From Granulosicoccus sp045106855 (lineage in GTDB: Bacteria; Pseudomonadota; Gammaproteobacteria; Granulosicoccales; Granulosicoccaceae), in NCBI GenBank assembly GCA_045106855.1, contig JBGCFI010000004.1, forward strand, positions 124,001 through 188,000: 64,000 nt of DNA, read 5' to 3'. The position numbers and the translations under genes were made by a program. Position 1 is the stretch's first letter; each line of letters begins with the position of its first letter. Below, one piece after another: positions 35,403-45,371 of this stretch. The notes beneath the pieces are model-generated. The model was not told the origin of the DNA. It was given only the letters and a program-made list of their open reading frames with translations, and did not search any database.

Positions 35403-35652
35403 ATTCTTAACCCTATACAGTAGTGAGTGCTGGTCGACACCGAAAACCCGCGCTATTCGGCTTACACACGTTTGCTGTGTTTCCCGTTGTGTGTGACCAG
35501 CCCTTCATTACATTCACTCTAGTGAGGTATCAGTGGAACGTCAAATAACTTTGCCAATTGATTCCCCAGCGTTACATCTTTTTTGGTTTAACCGTGACAA
35601 ATACCTTATGACTATCGTCGTCTGAGCTACACAGAAGGATTGTGCATTGATG

Positions 35653-36411
35653 TCATGCTACGCCCACATCTGAACCCGTATTCCGAAGGTAAGTCACTTT
35701 CATTGGCGATTCAAATGCATAGGCTGTTTTCTCTCCCAACTCAATGAAACGATCTCTCACAGCATCGGCACGTACCTCAGCTTCAGTGTAGTCCGTGTTA
35801 AACGACTTACTGACATAGCGAGCGGCGTACTCTTCCCATGAACCATATTTAATGGGAATGCGATAAGTTATGACATCCACTTGATCAAAATACCGAGCGC
35901 CAAAACTGTCCAGAGCCTTTTGAGCTGATTCGCGCACGAGCTGCTCATCGTGAAACAATCGCATAACCTCGTTGAGATCACCTGAAGCCACGGGCTCAAT
36001 TGCATACACATACCCGCCAGGTTTTAATATGCGATGTATTTCCTCAAACACAGCGGCGTACTTGTCGGAAGGGATATGGTGCAGGCTGTAAGGGAAAAGC
36101 ACACCATCAACCGATTTCGATTCGACCGGTACTGCCTCAGCCCCGGTTTGTGCGAACCCCACATTAGCAATCGTGTCTGCTTGCAGGTTTTTTCTTGCTT
36201 GCACCGGATCAGGGTCTATGGCTAGCACATTCGCGCCTCGTTCGGCCAATGAACGCGACAGATGCATATTGCCGCACCCAGCGTCTATTAGAAATTGACC
36301 ATCGACTGCCAGGAAACGATCAATCGCCTCCAGATCTGTGCAAAGGCCCAAGTCGTGCTGCTGCTGATTCATGAACAATAATCCATCCAAAATCTCAGTA
36401 TACCCGCGCAC
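35653..36411 (-). CDS. Class I SAM-dependent methyltransferase
   Basis: A protein of 252 residues with a Methyltransf_11-type core. Motif I is FLIDAGCGNMHLSRSLAERG (about residues 36-55), followed by the acidic NVLAIDPDP, the post-motif VDGVLFPYSLHHI, and LKPGGYVYAIEP. The substrate is unknown. It stands alone between two intergenic regions, 250 bp upstream of which the RraA-like gene starts on the same strand. Confidence 0.87.
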   Translation of the reverse strand: MRGYTEILDGLLFMNQQQHDLGLCTDLEAIDRFLAVDGQFLIDAGCGNMHLSRSLAERGANVLAIDPDPVQARKNLQADTIANVGFAQTGAEAVPVESKSVDGVLFPYSLHHIPSDKYAAVFEEIHRILKPGGYVYAIEPVASGDLNEVMRLFHDEQLVRESAQKALDSFGARYFDQVDVITYRIPIKYGSWEEYAARYVSKSFNTDYTEAEVRADAVRDRFIELGEKTAYAFESPMKVTYLRNTGSDVGVA

Positions 36412-36599
36412 GCACCGAGTTTCTCCAGTTGGCTATCAAAACCACTTTCTGCCTGAGCCTACCTAAGCGTAGTAGTCACATCGGAGATGTTTTCTTATTG
36501 AGAATTTTGGTATCAGAGAACAACGATTCAGTTCGATCTGCCCCTTCAGCAATAGCACGTTCACATGACCATTCCGACATCAGGATCTGCCAACAGTTT

Positions 36600-38630
36600 T
36601 CAAAAACCACCGGATGCGGGAAAAAGAAGTTTAGGTGAATTGCCTGAAGCTTCCGGCAGCTCGTACAACCAGAAGCCATACCATGGATTTATACTGGATA
36701 AACCAGTTAACGCCTGATAAGCATCGGCGGCATAGTGCCATAAAGTATCGCTTGTTACGTCTTCAGTGAAGGACGCCGAAAGACTGCAGGCATTATTCGG
36801 AGCACTGCAATTGCCGTTGGCCGTTGCCACACGTAACGCATTGGTGCCTACAGTGCTCGCTAACGGATTACCCAGCAGTTGCCAGACATATGAATTATTT
36901 GATTTACCAGTAAGCGATAATCCAACACACCCTGAAGGTACTGAACAACCTTCAGACTCAGGTTCATCGGGTGCCGCGTGCGTACTGCCACCGGGTAGAT
37001 CCAGTATGGCGGAACTCCCTGTTACCTGAACTATCCAGAAGCCCCTACCCGGGCTCAACGTGCCATTTAAACCAGGATTCACGTAGGCAGTTGATGCGGT
37101 ACTTGCATCCGGGTCATACTCAAATACAACCCAGTCCTGACCATAAACCGCCGGATCGCCTTCTATCTGAATGTCATCTGCAAAAAGATCCGCCACTGTA
37201 GTGCCGGGTGGGGGTTCACAAGGTAATGACAGTGTCGTCCACTGATTAGTGGGCAGGCTATAGGATATATCGCAACTCCCGGAATTCGGAACAACCGGAA
37301 TATCCCTCACCAGCACATTGTCACCATTGACCGAATCCCAGACGCCAGCATTGGCAAACCGAACTGAATACTCCGGAATTCTGTAATTCACAGGATTGTT
37401 ATCCGGCATCCATAAAGATAGCGATACGGAATTTGTATCCAGATTCGCCGGGGCCTGAAACAATGTGGTGAACGTATAGGCCTCATCGGTGGCAAACCAG
37501 TTTTTCGGCTCTACGTCGGCCGCGCTATACAGGAGTTCCGCACCATTAGCATCTACCAATCGAATGTATACAGGACGATTGTGGTAAATGGGCGCCCAGC
37601 CAGCGTTCCTCAATGTTACTGATATCGATACCTCAGAACCAGGTGACACACTGTCAGGAATTTCAGCACTTATCAATTCGTATCGATATCCAAGCTGTTT
37701 GGCTATGTCGTCGAAGCAACCCTGCTCGTCCCATTTTGACCGGATGGACGAAAACCATAGTGTATTTATAAAGGAGTATCCATAAAATTCCATCGCAGCC
37801 AGTGTTGCAGGACAATCGTTGAGTGGCGTTGCATTACATGTTTCTCCTCCAACAGGAACAAGGCTGGAATCGTTTGAGGAGTAGCTCTGCAATTGCTCAA
37901 CCGTGGGACAGCTAGCGGTTAACGGGAAACAAGCATAGGTTCCTGTGTCGTCAGCACTACTCAGAAAACAATCGTTATAGTGGCCTGTCCGGTATACCCG
38001 ATCATCCAGGGCACCAGCGGCATCATACTCTTGCTTATAATAGGGTGTGCGGACCAGGACAAATGCATCGTCAGGCGAGACCTCGAACATCTTGTCGATC
38101 AGACGCTTCCGCGACTGTGATGTCGTCAGATCAGGGTTTGCATAGTACCATTCACCATAGGCACCAATGCCTCCGGCCTGTAGCGCAACGATGACATCTT
38201 CAAAGGGCACGAATACTTCTTCGCCGAGCTGTGTTAAATGAGCCTCCTGAACCGCAAGGCTTGCATCGTTGTTCGAAAAATTTTGTACTTCGTGGTATGA
38301 CACACGTAAAACGGCTTTCACTCGATTGGTCCTTACCGCCGCAAGCCAGTTTTTTATTTCTGCCATTTTTGTATCCGAAATGACAGCGTTTGTGAGATAG
38401 GATTCAAGCTTGATAATTCCCCAGGCAATGGTGTGATTATCCGCGCGTAGCTGCGTAATATCACCTATTGATTCATCCCCCACGACCATGAACTGTGCCA
38501 GACCACGCTCGGGATTCAGAATGAGTGCATCATCAGGCTCGTAGGTTATTGTGGCTGCATTTAACGAGGCACACGCTGCAAGCCAAATAAATGCAAGCAA
38601 ACAGGAACGAACTATCACATTCACTTTCAT
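36600..38630 (-). CDS. Secreted DUF4874/DUF4832-type protein
   Basis: A protein of 676 residues with a signal peptide (SCLLAFIWLAACASLNAA). The start of the mature part, ALILNPERGLAQF, followed by a TIM-barrel-like region with FEDVIVALQAGGIGAYGEWY, is typical of DUF4874, and the SAEIPDSVSPGSEVSISVTL region onward of DUF4832. These domains occur together in putative glycan-active proteins of unproven function. The C-terminal 200 residues add a further beta-rich unit with repeated GFW motifs (SPGRGFWIVQV, PWYGFWLYELP). It is probably extracellular or cell-surface bound and stands alone. Confidence 0.78.
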   Translation of the reverse strand: MKVNVIVRSCLLAFIWLAACASLNAATITYEPDDALILNPERGLAQFMVVGDESIGDITQLRADNHTIAWGIIKLESYLTNAVISDTKMAEIKNWLAAVRTNRVKAVLRVSYHEVQNFSNNDASLAVQEAHLTQLGEEVFVPFEDVIVALQAGGIGAYGEWYYANPDLTTSQSRKRLIDKMFEVSPDDAFVLVRTPYYKQEYDAAGALDDRVYRTGHYNDCFLSSADDTGTYACFPLTASCPTVEQLQSYSSNDSSLVPVGGETCNATPLNDCPATLAAMEFYGYSFINTLWFSSIRSKWDEQGCFDDIAKQLGYRYELISAEIPDSVSPGSEVSISVTLRNAGWAPIYHNRPVYIRLVDANGAELLYSAADVEPKNWFATDEAYTFTTLFQAPANLDTNSVSLSLWMPDNNPVNYRIPEYSVRFANAGVWDSVNGDNVLVRDIPVVPNSGSCDISYSLPTNQWTTLSLPCEPPPGTTVADLFADDIQIEGDPAVYGQDWVVFEYDPDASTASTAYVNPGLNGTLSPGRGFWIVQVTGSSAILDLPGGSTHAAPDEPESEGCSVPSGCVGLSLTGKSNNSYVWQLLGNPLASTVGTNALRVATANGNCSAPNNACSLSASFTEDVTSDTLWHYAADAYQALTGLSSINPWYGFWLYELPEASGNSPKLLFPASGGF

Positions 38631-39097
38631 GTAAATTCATATACACCATTCGTACTTTTCATCAGTGTCCCATAGCGTCGATTTACTCTTGGTTACGATA
38701 TTTCAATATGGACTCTACGGTTCCAGCTTGCCTAAGTCAGGGTCAAAATATCTGATACTGCAGCTTGATGTGACCATTACCTTTATCCGGACAATTTGGC
38801 GTTAGCGCAATCAATGTCATTTATCAAGGAAATAGTCAGGGCCGTTAGGCCGATTTCCCTAAAACAGCTCTGTACTTAAATAGCCGCTTTCTCAGACAGA
38901 ATTAACCCCAAAACGACATTTGGTCTGCGATAAACCACGATACGGCGAAAACTCAGGCACTTTTTCTGGCACAACAGACAACTGTGTCTCAAGCGGTGGT
39001 GCATGAACCAGAGTCACTAAAGCTATTCTGCGCATGATTGCTGTTTGATCAAGCTTAGCTATGCGAGTAAGCTGCGACTCCAGATAAAGATTACTGT
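38631..39097. other. Intergenic region, no gene recognised
   Basis: About 470 bp between two divergent genes (DUF4832 protein and SHOCT protein). It should contain both promoters. No repeat or reading frame stood out. Confidence 0.45.
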
Positions 39098-39943
39098 GTG
39101 AGACATCTTGTGCAACACTTGAGTACCGTCGGGCAAAAAGCTGTTTCTGATATTTCCAATCGGTACAACATCAGTCAGGAAGCGGTTGAACACATGTTGA
39201 TCACCGTTAATAACGGCGCTGGCCAAATGGCACAGTTCAATTGCCCCGAACTTGGTGGCCCGGGCCAATGGATGCGTGGCGGGATGATCATGGTAGGCGA
39301 TATGTTCAACCATGGCCTGAAGCAGACTGTCGACAATATTTGCAACGAACTAAGTAATCTTCTCGCCAGCGAGCAGGTTTTCCCAGAGCTGCCAGCTGGT
39401 ACACCGGGTAGCCAGAATTGGTGGCCAGCTAATCTTGGTACGCCTTTCAGCAGCGGCAACCAGAACAATACACGATATGCCTTGTTTGCCGGACGCCTGG
39501 CGGTGGAAGTGAATGAACAAGTAACCGTTTTCGATACACTTGACCATCAGATAGGTGGCGTCAGTCAACAGCAGGGTGGCAGCACATCGCTAAATTTCAG
39601 CAGTCAGTACGGCACAGTATCCGTCAGCACCTTGCCTGTTGTTTCCAGAGAGGGAGCCAACCAGGCAGCAGATACCAATTTCGCATCAGTGACCGACTTT
39701 GACTTGGCAAACGCAACTTCGCAAGCCCAGCTTCCACCTGCACCATCAGATGCTGTAGCTGCAGTTCAAACCAGCCCTGAAAGAGTAAATCCTGTTGATT
39801 CCCATAATATGCCAGCGATCACTAGCGACTCAAGTGACGACATTATTGCCCTTATCGAAAAACTTTCGCACCTGCATATCGCAGGTGTATTGAGCGATGA
39901 AGAATTCAGCACCAAGAAACTGGAGTTGCTGGCTCGTCTCTAA
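39098..39943 (+). CDS. SHOCT-domain protein
   Basis: A protein of about 281 residues starting at GTG 39098; no ATG is available before residue 33, and the N-terminal part looks conserved in sense (QHLSTVGQKAVSDISNRYNI). The N-terminal domain contains a striking segment from GAGQMAQFNCPELGGPGQWM to GGMIMVGDMFNHG that I have seen in other bacterial SHOCT proteins. A low-complexity Gln/Ser/Ala linker follows, and the last 30 residues (LIEKLSHLHIAGVLSDEEFS) form a SHOCT oligomerisation motif. It has no signal peptide and is presumably cytoplasmic. Function is unknown. Confidence 0.8.
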   Translation: MRHLVQHLSTVGQKAVSDISNRYNISQEAVEHMLITVNNGAGQMAQFNCPELGGPGQWMRGGMIMVGDMFNHGLKQTVDNICNELSNLLASEQVFPELPAGTPGSQNWWPANLGTPFSSGNQNNTRYALFAGRLAVEVNEQVTVFDTLDHQIGGVSQQQGGSTSLNFSSQYGTVSVSTLPVVSREGANQAADTNFASVTDFDLANATSQAQLPPAPSDAVAAVQTSPERVNPVDSHNMPAITSDSSDDIIALIEKLSHLHIAGVLSDEEFSTKKLELLARL

Positions 39944-40128
39944 TCATCTGCTTAACCACTAAACCGCAATTTCGTAGCCCAAAACAGCGCCTGGATGCCA
40001 GAGAAACTGGAAGCGAGCCGATTACGATAGCCTTCCAGCGAAGCAGGATATACAGAATTATTCGTGAATATAGTGTTCTTTTTAGAACTTCCACGCTGAG
40101 TACAAAAAATCTGCTAGCTTCGTTATCA

Positions 40129-42810
40129 CTACCGGCCCGGGCCCATCCATTCGCCTGAACCGGGAGGTACACATGTGAAGGTCATCGCCCCGCCATTTTC
40201 AGAAGCAAAATCCTTTATCTGGCTAACACTGTAGGTTTCGCTCTCAGTATCGCTCTGAAAGTCGCCTGATGCATTCAACAAGAATCCACGTGACTGATCC
40301 TCAACAACACCCTGGGCGATCAGATCGCATTCTGGACGAGGGATGGATATCGATGCTCTTTCCAGTAATAGATCCAATCGCGCTAGCGAATCACGTCCCG
40401 CGTTTGCATCAATGGTCACCTGTTGACCGACTATTGGCGCAAGGTCGCTATCCATAGCCATGACAAACTCTACAACCTGACGCCGTTTGATAGCATTGGT
40501 TTCGTCATTGGGATCGAATCGGAATACTTCACCGGTAAAAAAATTGTCCAGCGTATCCACGCTGCCATCGTGCAAAAAACCAAATCCCCTTATCTGCTCA
40601 CCAAACTGAGCGTCACTTCCTACGAAACGTCCGCTATTCCCAAACTTGCCCACCTTCTGATAGGCATTTCTAAGGTGGGGTACTTTGAACTCCTGAGAGA
40701 TATCGTCACCTTCCACTGAGCTTCTGCCAGCGGTGCCAAACAACCCCTCAACAGGATCAAGGCGATGACAATTATTACAAGTAAAAGCGGCACCTGTCGT
40801 GCTGTCTTGTTGATAGATGCGCTGCCCTTCTGCTTGCGCTGTTGTCAGCGAGTTGTCCAGTGCCCTGATAGGATTAGGCGGATACTGGATCTCCAGCACG
40901 AAATCAGCAAAGGCCTCCATCTCGGCCGGGCTTAACTCAGAGTCGCGACCAAGCAGCTGCGGGAAAGCAATATTGAACTCCGTAAACGCCGCATGCTCGA
41001 GGCTTTGTCCCTCTTTTGCATTCACCCCTGTTCGGTCACCACGCCAATGCATGGGGCCACTCTTAACCAGCCCGCGTAGACTCTGAGTAGTCATGGGGCC
41101 TTTCATCGGATGGAATGTAGCGGACCCGGACGGGCGAAGGAGGAGGTTAACAAATTGGTTGGGATTGGCTTGCACTACCTCATCCGGATTGCCAAGATCC
41201 CAGGCTAGAGCATCGACATCACCAAACACATGACACGAAGCGCAGGATGCATCTCCATGACTGGAATTCGAACCAGCGTCGTACAGGAACTGACGCCCTT
41301 TAATGACATGATCAGGCTCAGGATTGCGTAAGGCAATACTGGCATACTCAATGTTTGTGTCGGTGTCGACCTGGGCGATACTATTATTAAAACGCGTCAA
41401 CACATAAAGCCGGTTTCGTGGTTCATCAAGTACAAGCCCGGTTGGACCACCACCGCTGAGCGATATCTGCATAGCTTCAGATACCTCGAAACTATCGTTT
41501 TCCAATTCGCCGGTATCATAGACCGCGATCTTCTCAGAGCCAAAACCTGCCACATATAAAGACGTACCATCAGCAGTGACTGCCATGCCAAGTGGCTGGG
41601 ACACTGCCAGGCGACGCTGCTCCTCTGTAGCTCTATCCCGCGTGTTATCGCGTTGCTTGTTGAGGTTTCGCGGTTTGACATCCACACCGTCAATCAGTGT
41701 GATTCTGCTTTGTACAATGTTGCCCCGCACGGTTGTGGACACTGTGCCCTCACCTTCAAAGCGAGTGAGATTATTTGCATCAGTATTACTGACATAAATT
41801 GCACCATTAACGGGATTGGTTACCATATTAAATAACGTTGTGCCTACGCCAGAATATTGTTGTATCACCGAGGGGGTTCTAGTCGCGCTGATAGCGAACA
41901 CATCGTAATCCGGCAGCGTAAATCGCACCAGACTATCGTAACTTGTACCTGTCAGATCGGACACTGCACCAACATCATCTCGCCAGGTAGTGCCATCGAA
42001 CTTAACGATCAATCCGGTATCAGGTTGAAGTTCACCATCACGGCTTTGTATCGGTCCAGACTTGGCTATGCCGTTCTCACCTAATGCGGTGGTCTGGTTA
42101 CCTGAATGCATCACAGCTGCGTACACCGTACTGCCGTCAGGGCTTACTGAGAGTGAGCCAGGCGTGTCACCGAACATCGACAATACGGCTACAGGATCAC
42201 CACCTAATGAATCACCTCTGGAGGCGGGATCAAACACCCAGACATCCGCTCGCCCCACAGAAGGTGTGAATAGTTGTGCATCAATTGGCGTGTCATCCGG
42301 ACCATTTTGCCCTCGGTGAGCTGTCGTAATGAACGCCAAGGGGCTGTCGCCACCTGCGAAAACAATGTCTCGAGGTTCGTCACCGACCAATAACGTATCC
42401 ATCACTCTCGGCGGCTGTGCCCGCAAATCGACTATACTGATACTGTCCGAAAGATGATTTACTACCCAGGCCTGCTCATCTCCAAACAAAGCGACAGCTA
42501 CTGGCTCCATGCCGACTGGCACAGAGTGCCGAGGTTCTAGCCCCTGATCTGTCACCGCCAATATCTCCAGAGTTCCGTTCGGCGTGTTAGTGGCAAACAG
42601 TCGATCGCCACTTGTTGACAATGCCAGTGGCCTGACCTGCCCGGATTCGAAAGTAACGAAAACGGACTCCACCGACTCTTGAGCGACTGGCTGGGTATCG
42701 GGAAGTGGCTGAGAGCTATTGACAGGCTGTGCATCGGAACCGGATCCGCCACAGCTCGATAGCGTAATTGAGACACATATCAACAAAGACAGTTTAAATT
42801 TTCGCATCAA
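40129..42810 (-). CDS. Beta-propeller/dihaem cytochrome lipoprotein
   Basis: A protein of 893 residues with a lipobox (LSSC, cysteine 20). The first 480 residues carry repeated YVTN/beta-propeller units (GDRLFATNTPNGTLEILAV, DEQAWVVNHLSDSISIVDL, GTSLYVAGFGSEKIAVYDT). Two haem c motifs follow: CASCH (523-527) and CNNCH (678-682), with the sequence around them (PMKGPMTTQSLRGLVKSGPM, HWRGDR, FLHDGSVDTLDNF) like MauG/dihaem cytochrome c peroxidases. Such proteins oxidise peptides or take part in copper handling (MbnH type) or surface electron transfer. Two adjacent starts (MM) are possible. No partner gene of the MbnP kind is seen beside it. Confidence 0.87.
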   Translation of the reverse strand: MMRKFKLSLLICVSITLSSCGGSGSDAQPVNSSQPLPDTQPVAQESVESVFVTFESGQVRPLALSTSGDRLFATNTPNGTLEILAVTDQGLEPRHSVPVGMEPVAVALFGDEQAWVVNHLSDSISIVDLRAQPPRVMDTLLVGDEPRDIVFAGGDSPLAFITTAHRGQNGPDDTPIDAQLFTPSVGRADVWVFDPASRGDSLGGDPVAVLSMFGDTPGSLSVSPDGSTVYAAVMHSGNQTTALGENGIAKSGPIQSRDGELQPDTGLIVKFDGTTWRDDVGAVSDLTGTSYDSLVRFTLPDYDVFAISATRTPSVIQQYSGVGTTLFNMVTNPVNGAIYVSNTDANNLTRFEGEGTVSTTVRGNIVQSRITLIDGVDVKPRNLNKQRDNTRDRATEEQRRLAVSQPLGMAVTADGTSLYVAGFGSEKIAVYDTGELENDSFEVSEAMQISLSGGGPTGLVLDEPRNRLYVLTRFNNSIAQVDTDTNIEYASIALRNPEPDHVIKGRQFLYDAGSNSSHGDASCASCHVFGDVDALAWDLGNPDEVVQANPNQFVNLLLRPSGSATFHPMKGPMTTQSLRGLVKSGPMHWRGDRTGVNAKEGQSLEHAAFTEFNIAFPQLLGRDSELSPAEMEAFADFVLEIQYPPNPIRALDNSLTTAQAEGQRIYQQDSTTGAAFTCNNCHRLDPVEGLFGTAGRSSVEGDDISQEFKVPHLRNAYQKVGKFGNSGRFVGSDAQFGEQIRGFGFLHDGSVDTLDNFFTGEVFRFDPNDETNAIKRRQVVEFVMAMDSDLAPIVGQQVTIDANAGRDSLARLDLLLERASISIPRPECDLIAQGVVEDQSRGFLLNASGDFQSDTESETYSVSQIKDFASENGGAMTFTCVPPGSGEWMGPGR

Positions 42811-43402
42811 TTCCGTTGTCTCTTTAATAGTAGCGACCTCGTGCTAACGCATGAGAGGGCCTGACAGCCAAGAATTCTACGGCTTTTTAATGGATTTTGT
42901 GTAACCGTATGTAGATTTTGCAGAGTAAAAAAAACTGTGTGAGCCGTCTGTTTTTTTTAGAAAATCACGCCACTTAACAGGACCGGAAACTCAAGAAACA
43001 CTGTCAGGCCTTCACTCGCAAAGGATAATCCACAAAAGGGCCTTTTTTCATCGCACGGGATTCAACAACAAATTCCCACGCCAGTGTTCTCAATTCTTCT
43101 ATCTCGAGGAGAAAAGAAAATCGGTATAGCGTTGCCAGAGTAGCCACATGACTCACCCACATCGGAAGCGGCCAAAATCACCTTGGGCAGGTGAAAACTA
43201 GGCTACAGGCAATGATGCCTGATTTTTCTGATACTTCTAATGACACCCATCGCCTGAACCTCACATTAGAACATTAATACCATTAAGCAACTTGTGAAAA
43301 ATTACCCCTTTTTTCTAGGTTCTATTACCCTTCATGCAAACACAACACCGGTAAAATTCAGTCTCAGCATCATCGAGGATGCTCGAACTTCCGGAGAGCT
43401 TA
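42811..43402. other. Intergenic region between divergent genes, no gene recognised
   Basis: About 590 bp separating the propeller-cytochrome gene and the lipid operon, and expected to contain promoters for both. I saw AT-rich stretches near 43260-43320 but no diagnostic operator. Confidence 0.45.
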
Positions 43403-44494
43403 ATGAGTACACGGATAGTAATTTTGACAGCTTCAAGTGGCGGTGGCCATAACGCAGCAGCCTGTGCTTTACAAACGTTAATCAAAGACAGGCTTCGTGG
43501 CGATTGTGAATTTTCAGTGATTGATGTCTATCAGAAAAATCTGTTTCAGCGTCTACCGGTATTAGCCAAAATTCGTTACCACAGCGACAGTCTGTGGCGC
43601 GTTTTTCTTTACTTGACCAATCATAAGGCTATCGCGCGGTCTATAGCGCGACTGATGCGCCCATTCATGATTCGCAGTATCGCCAAGCAACTACCAGAAC
43701 ACAGTGACTACATTATCGCTGTTCATTTCAACCCCACCCAGTATTTGCCTCAGCTTGCAAAGTTGTTTTCCATTCCACCAAAAACGGCAATAGTAGCAAC
43801 CGATCTTGATCCGCATTGGGCGTGGTTTGGTTGTAATGCTGATGCAATGTATGTATCAAGTGAGGCGGGTCATAAAAAAGCATTGATAAGTGGGTATCAA
43901 CCACATCAGATCTTCACACTTTCGCTGATACCTACAGAAAAGATAGCGTATAGAACACCTTCAAATAAATCACCATCGAGAAAAAAACTAGGCATTGTCT
44001 CGGGGCAGGATGGCAGTAACCCCCGACAAATACAGGATTTACTTGGAACACTGGCAGACCTTCCACATGCCACTGAAATGGACGTCACCGTATTCTGCGG
44101 AACCAATACTAATCTACATAACCGATTAACCAATGATATCGATCTATACGCACCTCTTAGTCTTGACGTCCAAGGTTACACAGATAATCTGAAATCACAT
44201 TTTCATCACTACGATTTGATGCTGATCCGGACAAGCCCTGGAATATTGTCGGAGTGCATCTGCGCTGGAGTACCCGTTATAGGTTTTGACTGGAGTGCCC
44301 ATGAGCAATATCAACAGCAATTTATTCAGATGCATGATATCGGTTTTGCAAGTAAAGCCATTACAGAACTAAGAACCTATGTGTATCAGCTCCTGACTCA
44401 GCCCCAGATACTTCTGGATCTACAGAAGAATGTTTCCCGGCTGAGGCGTCAGAATGACACCAACGCAATGCTCACACATTTACTAAAGATTTAG
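43403..44494 (+). CDS. MGDG-synthase-like glycosyltransferase (GT28)
   Basis: About 363 residues. The N-terminal ILTASSGGGHNAAACAL is the signature of the monogalactosyldiacylglycerol/processive diacylglycerol glycosyltransferase family (also MurG-like GT-B fold), with FNPTQYLPQLAKLF and VATDLDPHWAWF following. The C-terminal donor-binding part is MLIRTSPGILSECICAGVPV. The enzyme would add a sugar to diacylglycerol at the membrane. GGAG lies just upstream of ATG 43403; a start eight codons earlier (43379) is less likely. It is the first gene of a three-gene operon with an acyltransferase. Confidence 0.85.
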   Translation: MSTRIVILTASSGGGHNAAACALQTLIKDRLRGDCEFSVIDVYQKNLFQRLPVLAKIRYHSDSLWRVFLYLTNHKAIARSIARLMRPFMIRSIAKQLPEHSDYIIAVHFNPTQYLPQLAKLFSIPPKTAIVATDLDPHWAWFGCNADAMYVSSEAGHKKALISGYQPHQIFTLSLIPTEKIAYRTPSNKSPSRKKLGIVSGQDGSNPRQIQDLLGTLADLPHATEMDVTVFCGTNTNLHNRLTNDIDLYAPLSLDVQGYTDNLKSHFHHYDLMLIRTSPGILSECICAGVPVIGFDWSAHEQYQQQFIQMHDIGFASKAITELRTYVYQLLTQPQILLDLQKNVSRLRRQNDTNAMLTHLLKI

Positions 44495-44504
44495 GGGAAC
44501 TAGG

Positions 44505-45371
44505 ATGCTCCGTGCGACGACCAGCTGGTTTTTACTAATTACTGCATTCTTTATCGTACTTATATCGGCCTGTATTACCGACTGTGTGATAAAGCTACTG
44601 CACTACCTCAGGTTCAAGAGTGCATCACGTGTCTTCTTCGTAAAATTTAGTCAATTTACAGAACTACTATTGAAATTCTGGGGAACCCGAATAGAAATTG
44701 ACACCTCTGCAATGAATATAGACCAACGGCGTCCTGTATTGTTTGTATCCAGCCATCACTCTTCCATGGATGTTACTCTTCTGGGCAATCATCTGAGTAG
44801 ATGTATCAAATACAGAAAACTGTCTTTTGTCTGTCGTGGTGGTTTAGATCGATGGCTTCCAGCATTCAGCTTCTATACACGTCAGTATTGTTACTCCCTG
44901 ACACGCAGAGGAGCGAAATCAGCACTAGGTTCATCACCATTCGCGCTTGATGAACCAGGATTGGCCGAGTTCGCCACGCGAATAGATAGCGATGGCGATG
45001 CATTGGTCATATTCCCGGAAGGCGTCAAGCCTATCAATGATGCTGAAGGCTGCCGCAGCTTCCGTCGCAAAGGTCTGCGCATACTTTTGGAAAACATGCC
45101 AAATGCGCAAATCGTGCCCATCGGAATTGCAGGGACTGGTTCTTTCTACACGACACCGCGCTCCTTTAAAGATGTCACAAACAACTGGCCTCGATTCAAC
45201 CGCCGACTGCAGGTTCAGCTGCTACCCGTTTTGCACGATTTCCAGTTAACCAGCATTGAGGACACAATCGATATTCTGGAAGCACAAATTTTTGCAAGCT
45301 ATGAGAAATTACGTAATCCAAAAGCCACCGCCTGCCAACTGAACGGATTGAATCAAAAATGGATTCAATAA
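44505..45371 (+). CDS. 1-acyl-glycerol-3-phosphate acyltransferase-like (PlsC family)
   Basis: A protein of 288 residues with an N-terminal membrane segment (FLLITAFFIVLISACITDCV), the acyltransferase motif HHSSMD (motif I, HX4D), and motif III-like VIFPEGVKPINDAEG with PIGIAGTGSFY. It starts 10 bp after the glycosyltransferase gene, so the two probably act in one lipid pathway: acylation of a glycerol or glycolipid precursor. The end overlaps the next gene by 13 bp. Confidence 0.88.
   Translation: MLRATTSWFLLITAFFIVLISACITDCVIKLLHYLRFKSASRVFFVKFSQFTELLLKFWGTRIEIDTSAMNIDQRRPVLFVSSHHSSMDVTLLGNHLSRCIKYRKLSFVCRGGLDRWLPAFSFYTRQYCYSLTRRGAKSALGSSPFALDEPGLAEFATRIDSDGDALVIFPEGVKPINDAEGCRSFRRKGLRILLENMPNAQIVPIGIAGTGSFYTTPRSFKDVTNNWPRFNRRLQVQLLPVLHDFQLTSIEDTIDILEAQIFASYEKLRNPKATACQLNGLNQKWIQ

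Noticed and set aside
41255..41280. GTTCGAATCC-like tRNA T-loop text
   Set aside because: It falls within the coding sequence of the propeller-cytochrome gene and has no cloverleaf around it.
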